Shown: positions 45,624 through 55,535, numbered from the stretch's first letter. The stretch is 64,000 nucleotides of DNA from Lachnospiraceae bacterium (GCA_009774535.1 VSNY01000002.1:1-64000), one strand, 5' to 3'. Notes: generated by a model from the sequence alone, not told the origin. Numbers and translations: made by a program.

Positions 45624-46800
45624 ATAATTCACCATTCTCATATCTGGTGACAAGGCTTTTAATCCGGTCATAAGGGTCCAGCAGATGGCTGATGGAAGTA
45701 TCATGATTTAAGGTATCGATAATGTTTGCAATATATTTGCTCATATCACAATTAATATAATACGGCTTGCTCAGCAGTTCCGGCGTCTGGTAAATCAGGT
45801 TGGTCGTGATTACCCGGTAAATAATGCCGTCTTCTACTGCTTTATCAAATTTGTCCAATCCATCCGTAAACAATCCAAACGTCGACAACACAAATATACG
45901 TTTGGCTTTCCGCTTTTTCAGCTCGGTGGCAACATCGATCATGCTGTCGCCAGAGGAAATCATATCGTCAATAATCATTACGTCTTTATCTTCTACTGAA
46001 GCGCCGAGAAATTCATGAGCGATAATCGGGTTGCGCCCATTGACAATCCGGCTGTAGTCACGACGTTTGTAGAACATACCGATATTGATGCCGAGTACGC
46101 TGGCCAAATATACCGCCCGTCCGGTAGCGCCTTCGTCCGGACTGATCATCATCATATGGTCAGCATCGAATTTCAGATCAGGCACATTGGTACACAGCCC
46201 TTTGATAAACTGATAAGCGGGCTGGATCGTTTCAAATCCGGATAACGGGATGGCGTTTTGTACGCGCGGGTCATGTGCGTCAAACGTAATAATATTGTCT
46301 ACGCCCATTGAGGTCAGTTCCTGCAGCATCATAGCACAGTCCATAGATTCGCGTCCGTTGCGCCGATGCTGGCGGCCTTCGTATAAGAAGGTCATAATAA
46401 CTGTAATGCGCCGCGCCTTTCCTCCGGCGGCGGCAATAATCCGTTTTAAGTCCGCATAGTGGTCATCCGGGGATTTGTGGTTTGGCTGGCCGCAGACCGT
46501 ATATGTCTCGTGGTAATTCGTTACATCGCACAAAATAAACAAATCATAGCCGCGGATCGAATCTTTGATAAATCCTTTCGCTTCGCCAGTGCCAAAACGC
46601 GGAGTGCTCGCATTGACAAGATAAGTGTCGCGTTCAAATCCGCGGAATGCGATCGTTGTCTTATGGTCAGACTGCTGTTCGTGACGCCACTGGACAAGGT
46701 ATTTGTCTACTTTTTCCCCCAGAGAGGAGCAGTTTGACATTGGAATCAGGCCGAGTACCCCGACTGGAATACTTTCAATCGTGTTGTCATCATAATGCAT
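45622..46800 (-). CDS. prs: Ribose-phosphate pyrophosphokinase
   Basis: This 392-residue enzyme makes PRPP from ribose 5-phosphate and ATP for nucleotide, His and Trp synthesis. The PRPP-binding loop is VMIIDDMISSGDSMID. The metal and ATP region shows RITVIMTFLYEGRQHRRNGR and MGVDNIITFDAHDPRVQNAI. It is longer than the usual 310-320 residues, with additional sequence at the N-terminus (GLIPMSNCSSLGEKVDKYLV) and C-terminus, which I believe is a Clostridia-specific long form. It is last in the dnaD-dnaI-prs series, 42 bases after dnaI. Confidence 0.93.
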   Translation of the reverse strand: MHYDDNTIESIPVGVLGLIPMSNCSSLGEKVDKYLVQWRHEQQSDHKTTIAFRGFERDTYLVNASTPRFGTGEAKGFIKDSIRGYDLFILCDVTNYHETYTVCGQPNHKSPDDHYADLKRIIAAAGGKARRITVIMTFLYEGRQHRRNGRESMDCAMMLQELTSMGVDNIITFDAHDPRVQNAIPLSGFETIQPAYQFIKGLCTNVPDLKFDADHMMMISPDEGATGRAVYLASVLGINIGMFYKRRDYSRIVNGRNPIIAHEFLGASVEDKDVMIIDDMISSGDSMIDVATELKKRKAKRIFVLSTFGLFTDGLDKFDKAVEDGIIYRVITTNLIYQTPELLSKPYYINCDMSKYIANIIDTLNHDTSISHLLDPYDRIKSLVTRYENGEL

Positions 46801-46842
46801 AGTGTAAGTCCTCCGTTATATTGAATTTTGCCGCGGTACGGG

Positions 46843-47841
46843 CTATTGTGCCGTGCCGCTGCTTAAATTTTTCTTTTGGAGCCGTATATCGTCACCAAAA
46901 AGTTTTATCATCGTATAACTGCTCACAATCCGGGAAAAAATTCTTTCCGAATAGATGGTGCTGAGTTGGTCGATTCCTAAATTTGTGGATATAATGGTCG
47001 CTTTTTTGCGAAGTATCCGTTCATTCAGGCATAAAAACAATTGTGAAACGGTAAACGTATTTGCCAGTTCTGTACCCAGATCGTCAACGATCAGAAGGTC
47101 GCAGTCAAACATATGCTGCATGGAGGCTTCAGCCTTGGAATCCTTCTGAAACTTGTTCTTTTCCAAAATGTCAAACAGCTGAAAAGCTGTAAAATAGATG
47201 ACAGAATGTCCTGTGTCCAGCAGTTCCTTTGCAATACAGTTCGATAAAAAGGTCTTGCCTGTTCCGGTATCTCCATATAAGAACAGGTTGTGAAATTCCT
47301 TGTCAAATTGGCGGATAAAAGCCAGTGATTCGATCACTGCGTTTCGTGCGGTTTCCCGGTAGGTCAGCCCGGTCGCGCTGTTTTTCTTCGTGTCCGAATA
47401 ATAATCAAGACAAAAGTGAGAAAAATTCTCTTCCTGAAGGATGCTGCGGATCTTGGACTGCGTATAGACCAGATCGATAGCGGCCTGCTCAAAACAGTGG
47501 CAGCGTCTGCCGTCCACAAATCCGGTGTCCTTGCAGTCCGGGCATAGATACGGCGGTTCAAAATAATGTTCATCCACGCCTGCCGAGACGAGGATCGCGG
47601 CACGTTCTTTGCGGTAACACGCCAGCTGCAAGCGCAGCTGTTCCAAGGCGCTGTCATCGCCGTCCAAAAGGTGCCTGGCATGATGGACGCTGGCCGAAGC
47701 GGTCAGCGCTTCCAGTTCTTTTAAGCGCGGATATTTTGCGAAAATCTTTGCCCTGCGTTCCTGCAGGACGCGCTGGTTACGAAGCTGTCTGGCATCATAC
47801 TGGCGCTGAAGCTCGTCGTATTGTAAATTTGATAAAGACAT
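46843..47841 (-). CDS. dnaI: DnaC/DnaI-like helicase loader
   Basis: This 332-residue AAA+ protein loads the replicative DNA helicase. The N-terminal half has a CxxC-type zinc site (PPYLCPDCKDTGFVDGRRCH). The ATPase half has Walker A GDTGTGKTFLSN near residue 193 and Walker B LLIVDDLGTEL near 250, with an arginine finger region SERIFSRIVSSY near the end. It starts 12 bases after dnaD on the same strand, a conserved pairing that supports primosome function. Confidence 0.92.
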   Translation of the reverse strand: MSLSNLQYDELQRQYDARQLRNQRVLQERRAKIFAKYPRLKELEALTASASVHHARHLLDGDDSALEQLRLQLACYRKERAAILVSAGVDEHYFEPPYLCPDCKDTGFVDGRRCHCFEQAAIDLVYTQSKIRSILQEENFSHFCLDYYSDTKKNSATGLTYRETARNAVIESLAFIRQFDKEFHNLFLYGDTGTGKTFLSNCIAKELLDTGHSVIYFTAFQLFDILEKNKFQKDSKAEASMQHMFDCDLLIVDDLGTELANTFTVSQLFLCLNERILRKKATIISTNLGIDQLSTIYSERIFSRIVSSYTMIKLFGDDIRLQKKNLSSGTAQ

Positions 47842-47853
47842 AATAATTCTCCG

Positions 47854-49128
47854 TTACCTGACATTTGACAATAATTCGCGTTCCAGTTCCTCGTAATTAT
47901 AAGTCCGCTGTGAAAAGTTGGCGAAACCTCCTGCGACAGTTCCTTTTGCCGTACGCGCGCCCCCCGTCTTGGCGGCAGTAAATTTCCTGGCTTTTGCTTC
48001 CTGGTACTGCGCGTCCAGCAGATGAATATCATTTAATGTACGCACATTCTGATCTTTCCAGCTTTTCAGAATGGAATGCGCATAATCAAAGCTGACCTGA
48101 TGGATGCAGAGGATCGTTTTCTGGCAGGCAAGGGAAATAATCTCGTCGGAAAATCCCCATTCTTTGGACCATTTCTGTACAAATTCCAATTCGCCGCCAG
48201 CCAGTGTCCGGTTGGAAATGCCGAACGCTTTGAGTACGGCCTGTACCGTGTGGTTATGGGAAAACGAAGCTTCTTTTGCGCCGCTTAACGTGTGGATGCC
48301 GGCTTCCGCCCAGGAAAGCGCGATTTTGTCCATATACCGGACACTCATATGGTTTTTGGCCACGCACTGTTCGATCAGGTATTCGATCAGGTCTTGGGAA
48401 AACTGCAGCTTATCCAGCCAGTACAGGATCATTTGGATCTCCGTATTATTTAACGTGCGACCCAGATACCGCTCGCTGACAAACAGCAATTCTTTGACAG
48501 TCTCGTCTTCATGAAAGCGCATCAGCTGGTTCCTGGAATATTCCGTTCGTTCCGGCAGACGCACTCTGCGTGCCTGCGTACAGCCTGCGGTCTGCGGCCG
48601 GTCTGTATATGGAAGCTGGCCGGCGGATTCTTCGTATGTAGTTTCATCTGTTCCATAAAAACTGCCTGTTTGCCTGCCGCTGCGGTCCGGAGGTTTTTCA
48701 ACATCCGATCCGGCTGGCGCTGCGGCAGCTGCCGATCCAGCGCTGGCTGCATCAGATACTGGTCCGGCCGGCCGGCTGTGGTCTGCCGGGTCTGCGTCTC
48801 CCGCAGCAGTCTGCGGCGTCATCGTCCGGGAAGCCATGTCTGACATACAAATGCCGGTCAGCTCCTGCCTGCTGTTGAATTCCAGGCGCAGCAGATTCAT
48901 TTTTTCCCAGTATTTTAAAGCTCTTGTCACATCTTTTTCCGTGTGTTCAAACTTGTCCGCGACATCCGATATGGAAAACAGGGTGTCCGGGCTGGCCATA
49001 CAGCGTAAAAGATACAGATAGATTTTGACAAATTCCCCGTCCGCGTGCGTCATATATTCATCGATAAATGTATTTGGTACATAAGTTGCAGCAAGCGTGC
49101 TGTTCCGTTTCAATAAAATATCAGCCAT
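47854..49128 (-). CDS. DnaD-domain replication initiation protein
   Basis: This 424-residue protein has a winged-helix N-terminus (about 1-95: FVKIYLYLLRCM, SISDVADKFEHTEKDVTRAL), a long low-complexity linker rich in Ala, Gly, Pro and Ser at about 110-190, and DnaB_2/DnaD domains at about 210-380 (VSFDYAHSILKSWKDQNVRT). It helps melt the origin and recruit the helicase loader DnaI, encoded next. ATG 49128 is preferred because GAGGGG lies six bases upstream; an in-frame start eight codons earlier has no site. Its promoter lies just upstream, with DnaA boxes behind it. Confidence 0.9.
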   Translation of the reverse strand: MADILLKRNSTLAATYVPNTFIDEYMTHADGEFVKIYLYLLRCMASPDTLFSISDVADKFEHTEKDVTRALKYWEKMNLLRLEFNSRQELTGICMSDMASRTMTPQTAAGDADPADHSRPAGPVSDAASAGSAAAAAPAGSDVEKPPDRSGRQTGSFYGTDETTYEESAGQLPYTDRPQTAGCTQARRVRLPERTEYSRNQLMRFHEDETVKELLFVSERYLGRTLNNTEIQMILYWLDKLQFSQDLIEYLIEQCVAKNHMSVRYMDKIALSWAEAGIHTLSGAKEASFSHNHTVQAVLKAFGISNRTLAGGELEFVQKWSKEWGFSDEIISLACQKTILCIHQVSFDYAHSILKSWKDQNVRTLNDIHLLDAQYQEAKARKFTAAKTGGARTAKGTVAGGFANFSQRTYNYEELERELLSNVR

Positions 49129-49154
49129 ATGCATCCCCTCTCTTATCTGCACAG

Positions 49155-49183
49155 ATTATAGCACAGGATTTCCCAATTGAGAA
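49155..49183 (-). promoter_or_regulatory. Promoter of the dnaD-dnaI-prs operon
   Basis: On the minus strand TATAAT (49160-49155) is preceded by TTCTCA (49183-49178) at 17 bases. It gives a leader of about 20 bases before ATG 49128. Confidence 0.65.
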
Positions 49184-49231
49184 GTACATTTTTTTCGCAA
49201 AGTCTGTGAAATCAAGGCATTGCGGCGATTG

Positions 49232-49258
49232 TGGATAAAGTGGATAAGGTGGATAAGG
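49232..49258. promoter_or_regulatory. Three abutting DnaA-box-like 9-mers
   Basis: TGTGGATAA, AGTGGATAA and GGTGGATAA follow each other without gaps. The first is a perfect DnaA box (TTATCCACA on the minus strand); the others differ at one base. They lie about 50-75 bases upstream of the dnaD -35 box, a good position for control by DnaA. Confidence 0.7.
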
Positions 49259-49340
49259 ATGAAGTTGCAATTATATTAATTCTCAAAACCGCCCAAAATG
49301 GAATCCTTTTGGAATTTGTCGAATTATGTAGAATAAACAC

Positions 49341-49388
49341 AAAAAATCCACATTGAAGCGGCCATCTTTTGCACAATTCAATGTGGAT
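49341..49388 (-). terminator. murC terminator
   Basis: ATCCACATTGAA (49346-49357) and TTCAATGTGGAT (49377-49388) form a perfect 12-bp stem. On the minus strand it is followed by TTTTTT. The stem shares bases with the adjacent DnaA boxes. Confidence 0.8.
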
Positions 49389-49399
49389 AATGTGGATAA
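49382..49399. promoter_or_regulatory. Two abutting perfect DnaA boxes
   Basis: TGTGGATAA occurs twice without a gap, immediately beyond the murC stop codon. With the cluster at 49232-49258 this makes three perfect and two near-perfect boxes within 170 bases. Confidence 0.7.
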
Positions 49400-50842
49400 C
49401 TAGTGGTTAATCAGGTTTTCACCTACTTTTAGGATATCTCCGGCCCCCATAGTTATCAACAGGTCACCGTTCATTAAATTTTTTAATAAAAATTTTTCGA
49501 TTTCGTCAAATGTTGGAAAATAGCGGCAGTCAGCGCCGCATTTCTCCAGCTCTGCCAGCAGATCCAGGGAACTGATCCCAAGTGTGTCTGTTTCCCGTGC
49601 CGCATAAATCTCTGCCAGTACAACAAGGTCCGCAGCGGAAAGAGAATCGGCAAATTCCTTGAGAAACGCTTTGGTACGTGTATAAGTATGCGGCTGGAAT
49701 ACGCAGATGATGCGGTTATGTGGATAACCGGCGGCGGCGCTTAAAGTAGCGCGGATTTCCGTCGGATGGTGTGCATAATCATCGATCACCGTGGCCTGCC
49801 CGCACATGCCCTTATACTGAAAACGGCGGTCGGTTCCATGGAATTCATGCAGCCCTTCGCAGATGGACGCAGCCGGAATGCCCATCTGCACCGCAAGCGC
49901 AGCCGCGGCCAGCGCGTTGCTGATATTGTGGCGGCCCGGAACACACAGGCGGATATCACAGATCTTTTCCACTTCCGTCCAGGCAGAGAAGGAGACAGTA
50001 TTTGTACCCTGCGTGTCCAAAGCGGTCTGCTTTTTCCGGTGCATCAGGGAAAAATGTGCGCAGCCGGACTCGTGGAAGGTGATGTCCTGCGGGTAAAAAT
50101 CACAGGAAGGATCAAATCCATACGTAATAATATCCCTGGAAAGTCCTTCCAGCAGCTGGTCCAGTCCTTTGATCTCACGGTTGACAATTACCGCTCCGTC
50201 TGACGCTGTGTTTTGCGCAAAAAGGCGGAAAGAATGCCTGATATCGTCTAAATCTTTGAAAAAGTCCATATGATCTTCCTCGATATTCAGAATCATACTG
50301 TATTTTGGATAAAAATGCAAAAAACTATTTGTGTACTCACAGGCTTCCGTGACGAAACAGGAAGAATGGCCGACACGGATATTTCCTCCAATGGAAGGAA
50401 GAATACCTCCTACAGAAATCGTAGGGTCTGCATCGGCTGCGAGCAGGATCTGAGTGACCATAGAAGTCGTCGTTGTCTTGCCATGCGTGCCGGCGACAGC
50501 AACAGACTGTTCATAATTGTTCATCATCTGACCTAACAGTTCGGCGCGGCTTAACAGCGGGATCTGCTGTCTGACTGCTTCCTGGTATTCCGGGTTGTCT
50601 TCATGCACGGCGGCTGTATAGACGACAACATCCGTTCCAGGCAGGATATGTTCCGCGCTCTGGCCGTAAAAGACAGTGGCGCCCGACTGCTCCAGTTTTT
50701 TGGTAAGGGAGGATTCCTTCATATCGGAACCTGTAATCGTAAATCGTTCTTCTAAAAGAACTTCTGCAAGCCCGCTCATGCTGATTCCGCCGATTCCGAT
50801 AAAGTGGACATGGGCTGGCTTATGAAACTGAATCTGATACAT
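49400..50842 (-). CDS. murC: UDP-N-acetylmuramate--L-alanine ligase
   Basis: This 480-residue cytoplasmic ligase adds L-alanine to UDP-MurNAc in peptidoglycan synthesis. The N-terminal Rossmann motif is HFIGIGGISMSGLAEVL, the ATP loop is GTHGKTTTTSM near residue 117, and the central region has NIEEDHMDFF and CVPGRHNISNALAAAA. YAHHPTEIRATLSAA lies in the C-terminal domain. It is slightly longer than the common 455-470 residues. It is a single-gene unit divergent from glgC and ends at a terminator with DnaA boxes. Confidence 0.96.
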   Translation of the reverse strand: MYQIQFHKPAHVHFIGIGGISMSGLAEVLLEERFTITGSDMKESSLTKKLEQSGATVFYGQSAEHILPGTDVVVYTAAVHEDNPEYQEAVRQQIPLLSRAELLGQMMNNYEQSVAVAGTHGKTTTTSMVTQILLAADADPTISVGGILPSIGGNIRVGHSSCFVTEACEYTNSFLHFYPKYSMILNIEEDHMDFFKDLDDIRHSFRLFAQNTASDGAVIVNREIKGLDQLLEGLSRDIITYGFDPSCDFYPQDITFHESGCAHFSLMHRKKQTALDTQGTNTVSFSAWTEVEKICDIRLCVPGRHNISNALAAAALAVQMGIPAASICEGLHEFHGTDRRFQYKGMCGQATVIDDYAHHPTEIRATLSAAAGYPHNRIICVFQPHTYTRTKAFLKEFADSLSAADLVVLAEIYAARETDTLGISSLDLLAELEKCGADCRYFPTFDEIEKFLLKNLMNGDLLITMGAGDILKVGENLINH

Positions 50843-51030
50843 TTGTTAACACCTGCACAATCTATATAGTATTTTAGGAACCAATGGGGTCTATGTCTAT
50901 TATAAACCTATTTGCGTGTTTTGCAATTTATTTCTGTTTTTATTTACGAGTTTTCATTTGTTAATTGCACAACAATCTTGTAAAATTCTACAAAAACAGC
51001 CATAGAATGGACAAAAAGATGTGAAAAATG

Positions 51031-51060
51031 TTGTACATTTCCGACGGGATATGTTATACT
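51031..51060 (+). promoter_or_regulatory. glgC promoter
   Basis: TTGTAC (51031-51036) and TATACT (51055-51060) are 18 bases apart. The leader is about 40 bases. Confidence 0.65.
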
Positions 51061-51103
51061 GTATCTATCACAAACTGAATAATTTAGATGAGAGGTGAGC
51101 CAG

Positions 51104-52378
51104 GTGGTTTGTAAAGAAATGATTGCCATGCTGCTGGCCGGCGGGCAGGGGAGTCGTCTGGGAGTGCTGACTTCCGCGGTGGCAAAGCCGGCGGTTGCAT
51201 TTGGCGGAAAATACCGTATTATTGATTTCCCGCTCAGCAACTGTATCAATTCAGGCATTGATACAGTGGGTGTCCTGACACAATACCAGCCGCTGCGGCT
51301 GAATACACATATCGGCATCGGCATTCCGTGGGATCTTGACCGGAATAACGGCGGAGTTACCGTATTGCCGCCTTATGAAAGAAGCGACAACAGTGAATGG
51401 TATACTGGCACTGCAAATGCCATTTTCCAAAACCTGAACTACATGGAAAATTACCATCCGGAATATGTAATTATCTTATCCGGAGACCATATCTATAAGA
51501 TGGACTACGAAGAGATGCTTGACTTTCATAAGGCCAACCACGCAGATGTGACGATTGCGGCGATGCCGGTTCCGATGGAAGAAGCGAACCGGTTTGGCAT
51601 TGTGATTACAGACGACGAAAAAAGAATACAGGAATTTGAGGAAAAACCGGAACATCCAAGGAGCAATATGGCGTCCATGGGCATTTATATTTTTAGCTGG
51701 AAAGTGCTCAAAGATGCGCTGGTAGAGTTAAAAGAGCAAAGGAACTGTGATTTTGGCAAGCATATTATTCCGCACCTGCATGAACAGGGGTTCCGAATGT
51801 TTGCCTATGAGTATAACGGCTACTGGAAAGATGTCGGGACGCTCGGTTCGTATTGGGAAGCGAATATGGAACTGATTGATTTGATTCCGGAATTTAATTT
51901 ATACGAGAAGTATTGGAAAATTTATACAAAATGTGATATTATTGAACCACAGTACATTGCACCGGAAGCAATTGTGGAAAAAAGCCTGATTGGAGAAGGC
52001 AGCGAGATCTACGGACAGGTATACAGTTCAGTTGTCGGAGCCGGCGTTACGATCGGCCGTGGTTCTGTGGTACGCAATTCCATTCTGATGAAAGGGGTTG
52101 TCATCGGTGAAAATGTAACCGTTGATAAAGGCATTATAGCAGAGAATACGAGAATTGGCGACCGCACGCAGGTGGGAGTCGGAGAATATGCGCCAAGCAC
52201 CTATAATCCAAAAGTGTACGCGTTTGATCTGGTTACGGTCGGTGAAGATTCCGTGATTCCGGCAGATGTCAGAATTGGGCGCAATACGGCGATTTCAGGG
52301 ATTACAACACCGCTGGATTATCCGGACGGACAGCTTGCAGGCGGAGATTCAATCATAAAGGAAGGTGAACCGGCATGA
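51104..52378 (+). CDS. glgC: Glucose-1-phosphate adenylyltransferase
   Basis: This 424-residue enzyme makes ADP-glucose, the committed step of glycogen synthesis. The N-terminus has [15 protein letters not shown] and the conserved [19 protein letters not shown]. The substrate loops [12 protein letters not shown] and [11 protein letters not shown] follow, and the C-terminal left-handed beta helix has hexapeptide repeats. The start is GTG 51104 with GAGGTGA upstream; the GTG at 51095 lies inside that ribosome site. Its stop overlaps the glgD start (ATGA). Confidence 0.95.
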   Translation: MVCKEMIAMLLAGGQGSRLGVLTSAVAKPAVAFGGKYRIIDFPLSNCINSGIDTVGVLTQYQPLRLNTHIGIGIPWDLDRNNGGVTVLPPYERSDNSEWYTGTANAIFQNLNYMENYHPEYVIILSGDHIYKMDYEEMLDFHKANHADVTIAAMPVPMEEANRFGIVITDDEKRIQEFEEKPEHPRSNMASMGIYIFSWKVLKDALVELKEQRNCDFGKHIIPHLHEQGFRMFAYEYNGYWKDVGTLGSYWEANMELIDLIPEFNLYEKYWKIYTKCDIIEPQYIAPEAIVEKSLIGEGSEIYGQVYSSVVGAGVTIGRGSVVRNSILMKGVVIGENVTVDKGIIAENTRIGDRTQVGVGEYAPSTYNPKVYAFDLVTVGEDSVIPADVRIGRNTAISGITTPLDYPDGQLAGGDSIIKEGEPA

Positions 52379-53496
52379 AAGCATTAGGGTTGATCCTGGC
52401 AGGCGGCAACAATAACCGTATGCAGGAATTATCAAAGAAAAGGGCGATCGCGGCTATGCCGGTAGGAGGCAGTTTCCGCTGCATTGATTTTGCGCTGAGT
52501 AATATGACCAATTCCCAGATCCAGACGGTTGCAGTGCTGACACAGTATAATGCGCGTTCCTTAAATGAACATTTAAGTTCGTCAAAATGGTGGGATTTTG
52601 GGAGGAAACAGGGAGGATTGTATGTATTTACACCAACTGTGACTTCCGACAACAGCTGGTGGTACCGCGGAACCGCAGACGCTATGTATCAGAATATCGG
52701 TTTTTTAAAACGCTGCCATGAGCCATATGTCATTATTACAAGCGGCGACTGTGTATATAAAATAGATTATAATAAAATCCTGGATTATCATATTGAAAAA
52801 AAGGCTGATATTACGATTGTTGTCAAAGATATGGACAAGTCAGCGGACGTCAGCAGATATGGCGTATTAAAGATGAACGAGGATTCCAGGATTGTGGAAT
52901 TTGAAGAAAAACCAATGGTTGCCCAGTCCAACACGATTTCCACTGGCATTTACATTATACGCAGAAGACAGCTGATCGACCTGCTGGAACATTGCGCGCA
53001 GGAAAGCCGGAGTGACTTTGTCACTGATATCCTGATCCGCTACAAGAACTTAAAACGCATGTACGGTTATAAGCTGGAAGGCTACTGGAGCAATATTTCT
53101 ACCGTAGATGCCTATTACCATACAAATATGGACTTTTTAAAACCGGAAGTACGCAAGTTCTTTTTTAGAGATTATCCGCACGTATATTCTAAGGTGGATG
53201 ACCTTCCGCCGGCTAAATATAACGTAGGATCAGACGTACACAACAGTTTGATCTCGAGCGGCTGTATTATTAACAGTAAAGTGGAAAATTCGGTTCTGTT
53301 TAAAGAAGTGTTTGTTGGAAAGAACTGTGTAATCAAAAATTCCATTATATTAAATGAAGTTTACATTGGTGACAATACTCATATTGAAAATTGTGTCGTA
53401 GAGAGTCGGGGGACCTTAAAAGCGAATACTTATTACTGTGGTGACAACGGGATCAAAGTAGTCGTGGAAGACAACAATGACCGGTATGGGTTATAA
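52375..53496 (+). CDS. glgD: Glucose-1-phosphate adenylyltransferase subunit GlgD
   Basis: This 373-residue paralogue of GlgC usually forms a mixed complex with it. The motif is [20 protein letters not shown] in place of the usual GGxGxRL loop, so catalysis is expected to be weak and the role regulatory. [13 protein letters not shown] and [11 protein letters not shown] are conserved, and a short beta helix closes the protein. Translational coupling to glgC supports equal production. glgB lies 30 kb away and glycogen synthase is not in the window. Confidence 0.93.
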   Translation: MKALGLILAGGNNNRMQELSKKRAIAAMPVGGSFRCIDFALSNMTNSQIQTVAVLTQYNARSLNEHLSSSKWWDFGRKQGGLYVFTPTVTSDNSWWYRGTADAMYQNIGFLKRCHEPYVIITSGDCVYKIDYNKILDYHIEKKADITIVVKDMDKSADVSRYGVLKMNEDSRIVEFEEKPMVAQSNTISTGIYIIRRRQLIDLLEHCAQESRSDFVTDILIRYKNLKRMYGYKLEGYWSNISTVDAYYHTNMDFLKPEVRKFFFRDYPHVYSKVDDLPPAKYNVGSDVHNSLISSGCIINSKVENSVLFKEVFVGKNCVIKNSIILNEVYIGDNTHIENCVVESRGTLKANTYYCGDNGIKVVVEDNNDRYGL

Positions 53497-53614
53497 TAAA
53501 TAAAAGCTGCAGCTTTATGGCTGCGGCTTATCAGTCACAAGACCAAGGAGGAGGTATAAAGCTATACTAAGTAAAGGAGAGGTGTTTTATAGGAAATGAA
53601 GAAAGGGGCGAAAG

Positions 53615-53890
53615 ATGATGCGAATAACAGATGTCCGAGTCCGAAAAGTTGAAAAAGAAGGAAAGATGAAAGCAGTGGTATCGATTACAATAGATGATGA
53701 ATTTGTTGTACACGATATCAAAGTAATTGAAGGGGTTAAGGGGTTGTTCATCGCAATGCCAAGCAGAAGGGCAGCAGATGGAGAATTCCGTGATATTGCG
53801 CATCCGATTAATTCTGAGACAAGGGACCAGATTCAGAACATCATTCTGGATGAATATCAAAAACAAATGACAGCAGAAGAAGAGACGTGA
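53615..53890 (+). CDS. spoVG: Septation protein SpoVG
   Basis: This 91-residue nucleic-acid-binding regulator matches SpoVG along its length: [57 protein letters not shown]. In Bacillus it affects asymmetric septation and capsule or virulence genes. AAAGGGG lies upstream, and either of two adjacent ATG codons (53615, 53618) may be used. It stands alone with a strong terminator after it. Confidence 0.95.
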   Translation: MMRITDVRVRKVEKEGKMKAVVSITIDDEFVVHDIKVIEGVKGLFIAMPSRRAADGEFRDIAHPINSETRDQIQNIILDEYQKQMTAEEET

Positions 53891-53947
53891 ATGACGATTG
53901 AAACAGAATAGAAATGGAAAGGGCAGCGTATTTGCCCGGAAGAGACT

Positions 53948-53996
53948 GCAGCAGGCTGAGTGTTTGGTGAAAACAATTGCCTGCTGCGGTTTTTTG
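53948..53996 (+). terminator. spoVG terminator
   Basis: GCAGCAGGC (53948-53956) pairs with GCCTGCTGC (53979-53987), followed by GGTTTTTT. Confidence 0.8.
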
Positions 53997-54010
53997 TTGG
54001 GAAGGCAGTG

Positions 54011-54200
54011 TGGCAAAGCGGATGTGTGTGGGAGCGGAAGGCGGTGTGGCAAAGCGGACGTGTCCGTGCCAGCGGAACGGGCGGGCAGCCCGGCGGCATA
54101 GGATTGAGCGGACTGGGGCAACGCTGCGGTGAACTAATCGCCCAGAGTGGATCTCCAGGCCAAGTCCCGGCCCACCGCCCGCAGAGTCTTCCGAGAAGCC
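54011..54200. repeat. GC-rich dispersed repeat, copy 5 (longest)
   Basis: TGGCAAAGCGGA occurs at 54011 and 54047, again with a 36-bp period. The second unit continues CGTGTCCGTGCCAGCGGAAC, the reverse complement of the right module of copy 1. GGACTGGGGCAACGCTGCGG and CCACCGCCCGCAGAGTCTTCC follow. The last piece has the ACTCTGCGGGC arm in reverse. The rest of 53997-54259 has no gene. Confidence 0.7.
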
Positions 54201-54259
54201 AGCAAAAAATGTTTACTGGATGATTTGATAAAAAAATTAAAATAAACAGTATAAAACAG

Positions 54260-54288
54260 TTGACAACAGATCTGTACTGTTATATACT
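54260..54288 (+). promoter_or_regulatory. Promoter and likely operator of the GntR-ABC operon
   Basis: TTGACA (54260-54265) and TATACT (54283-54288) are 17 bases apart. ACAGTATA appears before the -35 box, and GTACTGTTATATACTGT in the spacer and -10 region carries an ACAGT inverted/direct repeat, the expected kind of site for the GntR protein encoded next. Confidence 0.7.
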
Positions 54289-54311
54289 GTTTACAAGAGA
54301 GGAGGACACGA

Positions 54312-54686
54312 ATGAATTTAATTATCAATAATTCTTCCATGCAGCCAATCTATGAACAAATCATTTCGCAGATCAAGGCTAAGATTATGCATGGAGAATT
54401 AAAGGAAGAAGTTATGCTTCCGTCCGTCCGATCCTTAGCAAAGGAATTGAAAGTCAGCGCACTGACTGTCAAAAAATCATATGATGCTTTGGAGCAGGAA
54501 GGGTTTATCGTTACTGTTCATGGAAAAGGCAGCTTTGTGACGCTGGCGAATCAGGCGTTGATGTTGGAAGAGAAAAAGAAAGAAGTGGAGGCGGATCTGG
54601 AGATGGTGATCCGTAAGGGACGAAGCTGTGGGATGAGTAACCAGGAACTTACAGAATTATTTGAAATTGTGCTGGAGGATGAATAA
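54312..54686 (+). CDS. GntR-family regulator, YtrA subfamily
   Basis: This 124-residue protein has a winged-helix domain at about 10-75 (YEQIISQIKAKIMHGELKEE, then SVRSLAKELKVSALTVKKSY) and a short helical tail in place of a large ligand domain, as in YtrA regulators. It is the first gene of an operon with an ABC ATPase and permease; the next start codon follows the stop at once. It likely represses the operon through the ACAGT repeats in the promoter. Inducers of relatives are cell-wall antibiotics. Confidence 0.9.
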   Translation: MNLIINNSSMQPIYEQIISQIKAKIMHGELKEEVMLPSVRSLAKELKVSALTVKKSYDALEQEGFIVTVHGKGSFVTLANQALMLEEKKKEVEADLEMVIRKGRSCGMSNQELTELFEIVLEDE

Positions 54687-55535
54687 ATGTTAAAACTGGA
54701 AAAGGCTGTGAAACGTTATAAGGATTTTCAATTGGAATGTACGCTGCAGGTACAGGAAGGATGTGTGACCGGACTGATCGGGCAGAATGGAGCCGGGAAA
54801 AGTACGACCTTTAAGCTGATTTTGGGGCTGGCATATCCGGATAGCGGAATCGTGAAAGTCTTTGGACACCCGGTCGGGGAGCTTAGCGTCAGGGAAAAAG
54901 AAGATATCGGTGTCGTACTGGCAGATTCTGGTTTCAGCGCGTATCTGACAATTCAGGATTTGGTTTCGGTGCTTGCCAGTATGTACCAGAAGTTTGAAAG
55001 AGATGAATTTGTAAAAAAATGCAGGCAGTTTGATTTGCCGATGGATCGAAAGATCAAAGAATTTTCAACAGGGATGAAACGCAAGCTTCAAGTGCTGACT
55101 GCGATTTCTCATCAGGCAAAACTGCTGATTCTGGATGAGCCGACAGCCGGGCTGGATGTGATCGCGAGGGATGAACTGCTGGAGCTGCTGCGGGACTATA
55201 TGGAGCAGCCCGGACGTGCGGTTTTGATCAGTTCTCATATATCCGGGGATTTGGAAGGATTTTGTGATGATATTTATATGATTCATCAGGGGAAGATCAT
55301 CCTGCATGAAGAAACGGATGTGCTGCTGGGAGATTATGCATTGCTGAAGATGACGCAGGAGCAGTACCAGAATCTTGATAAAAAATATATTCTGCGTCAG
55401 AAAAGGGAGCCGTTCGGGTTTAGCTGCCTGACCAGGCAGAAGCGGTTTTATGTGGAGAATTATCCGCAGATTACAGTGGAAAAAGGAAGTATTGATGAAT
55501 TGATTACGATGATGATACGGGGGGAAGGAATATGA
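54687..55535 (+). CDS. ABC transporter ATP-binding protein
   Basis: This 282-residue ATPase has Walker A GQNGAGKSTT near residue 33, signature FSTGMKRKLQ near 128, Walker B LLILDEPTAGLD near 150 and a switch His in SSHISGD. It belongs to the ABC-2 type drug or polymer exporter group, with a C-terminal regulatory tail. It is translated right after the GntR gene and overlaps the permease start. Confidence 0.92.
   Translation: MLKLEKAVKRYKDFQLECTLQVQEGCVTGLIGQNGAGKSTTFKLILGLAYPDSGIVKVFGHPVGELSVREKEDIGVVLADSGFSAYLTIQDLVSVLASMYQKFERDEFVKKCRQFDLPMDRKIKEFSTGMKRKLQVLTAISHQAKLLILDEPTAGLDVIARDELLELLRDYMEQPGRAVLISSHISGDLEGFCDDIYMIHQGKIILHEETDVLLGDYALLKMTQEQYQNLDKKYILRQKREPFGFSCLTRQKRFYVENYPQITVEKGSIDELITMMIRGEGI

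Noticed and set aside
49150..49400. Chromosomal origin of replication
   Set aside because: DnaA boxes are present, but there is no dnaA or dnaN nearby and no clear AT-rich unwinding element beyond normal promoter DNA; a regulatory or titration role is more likely.
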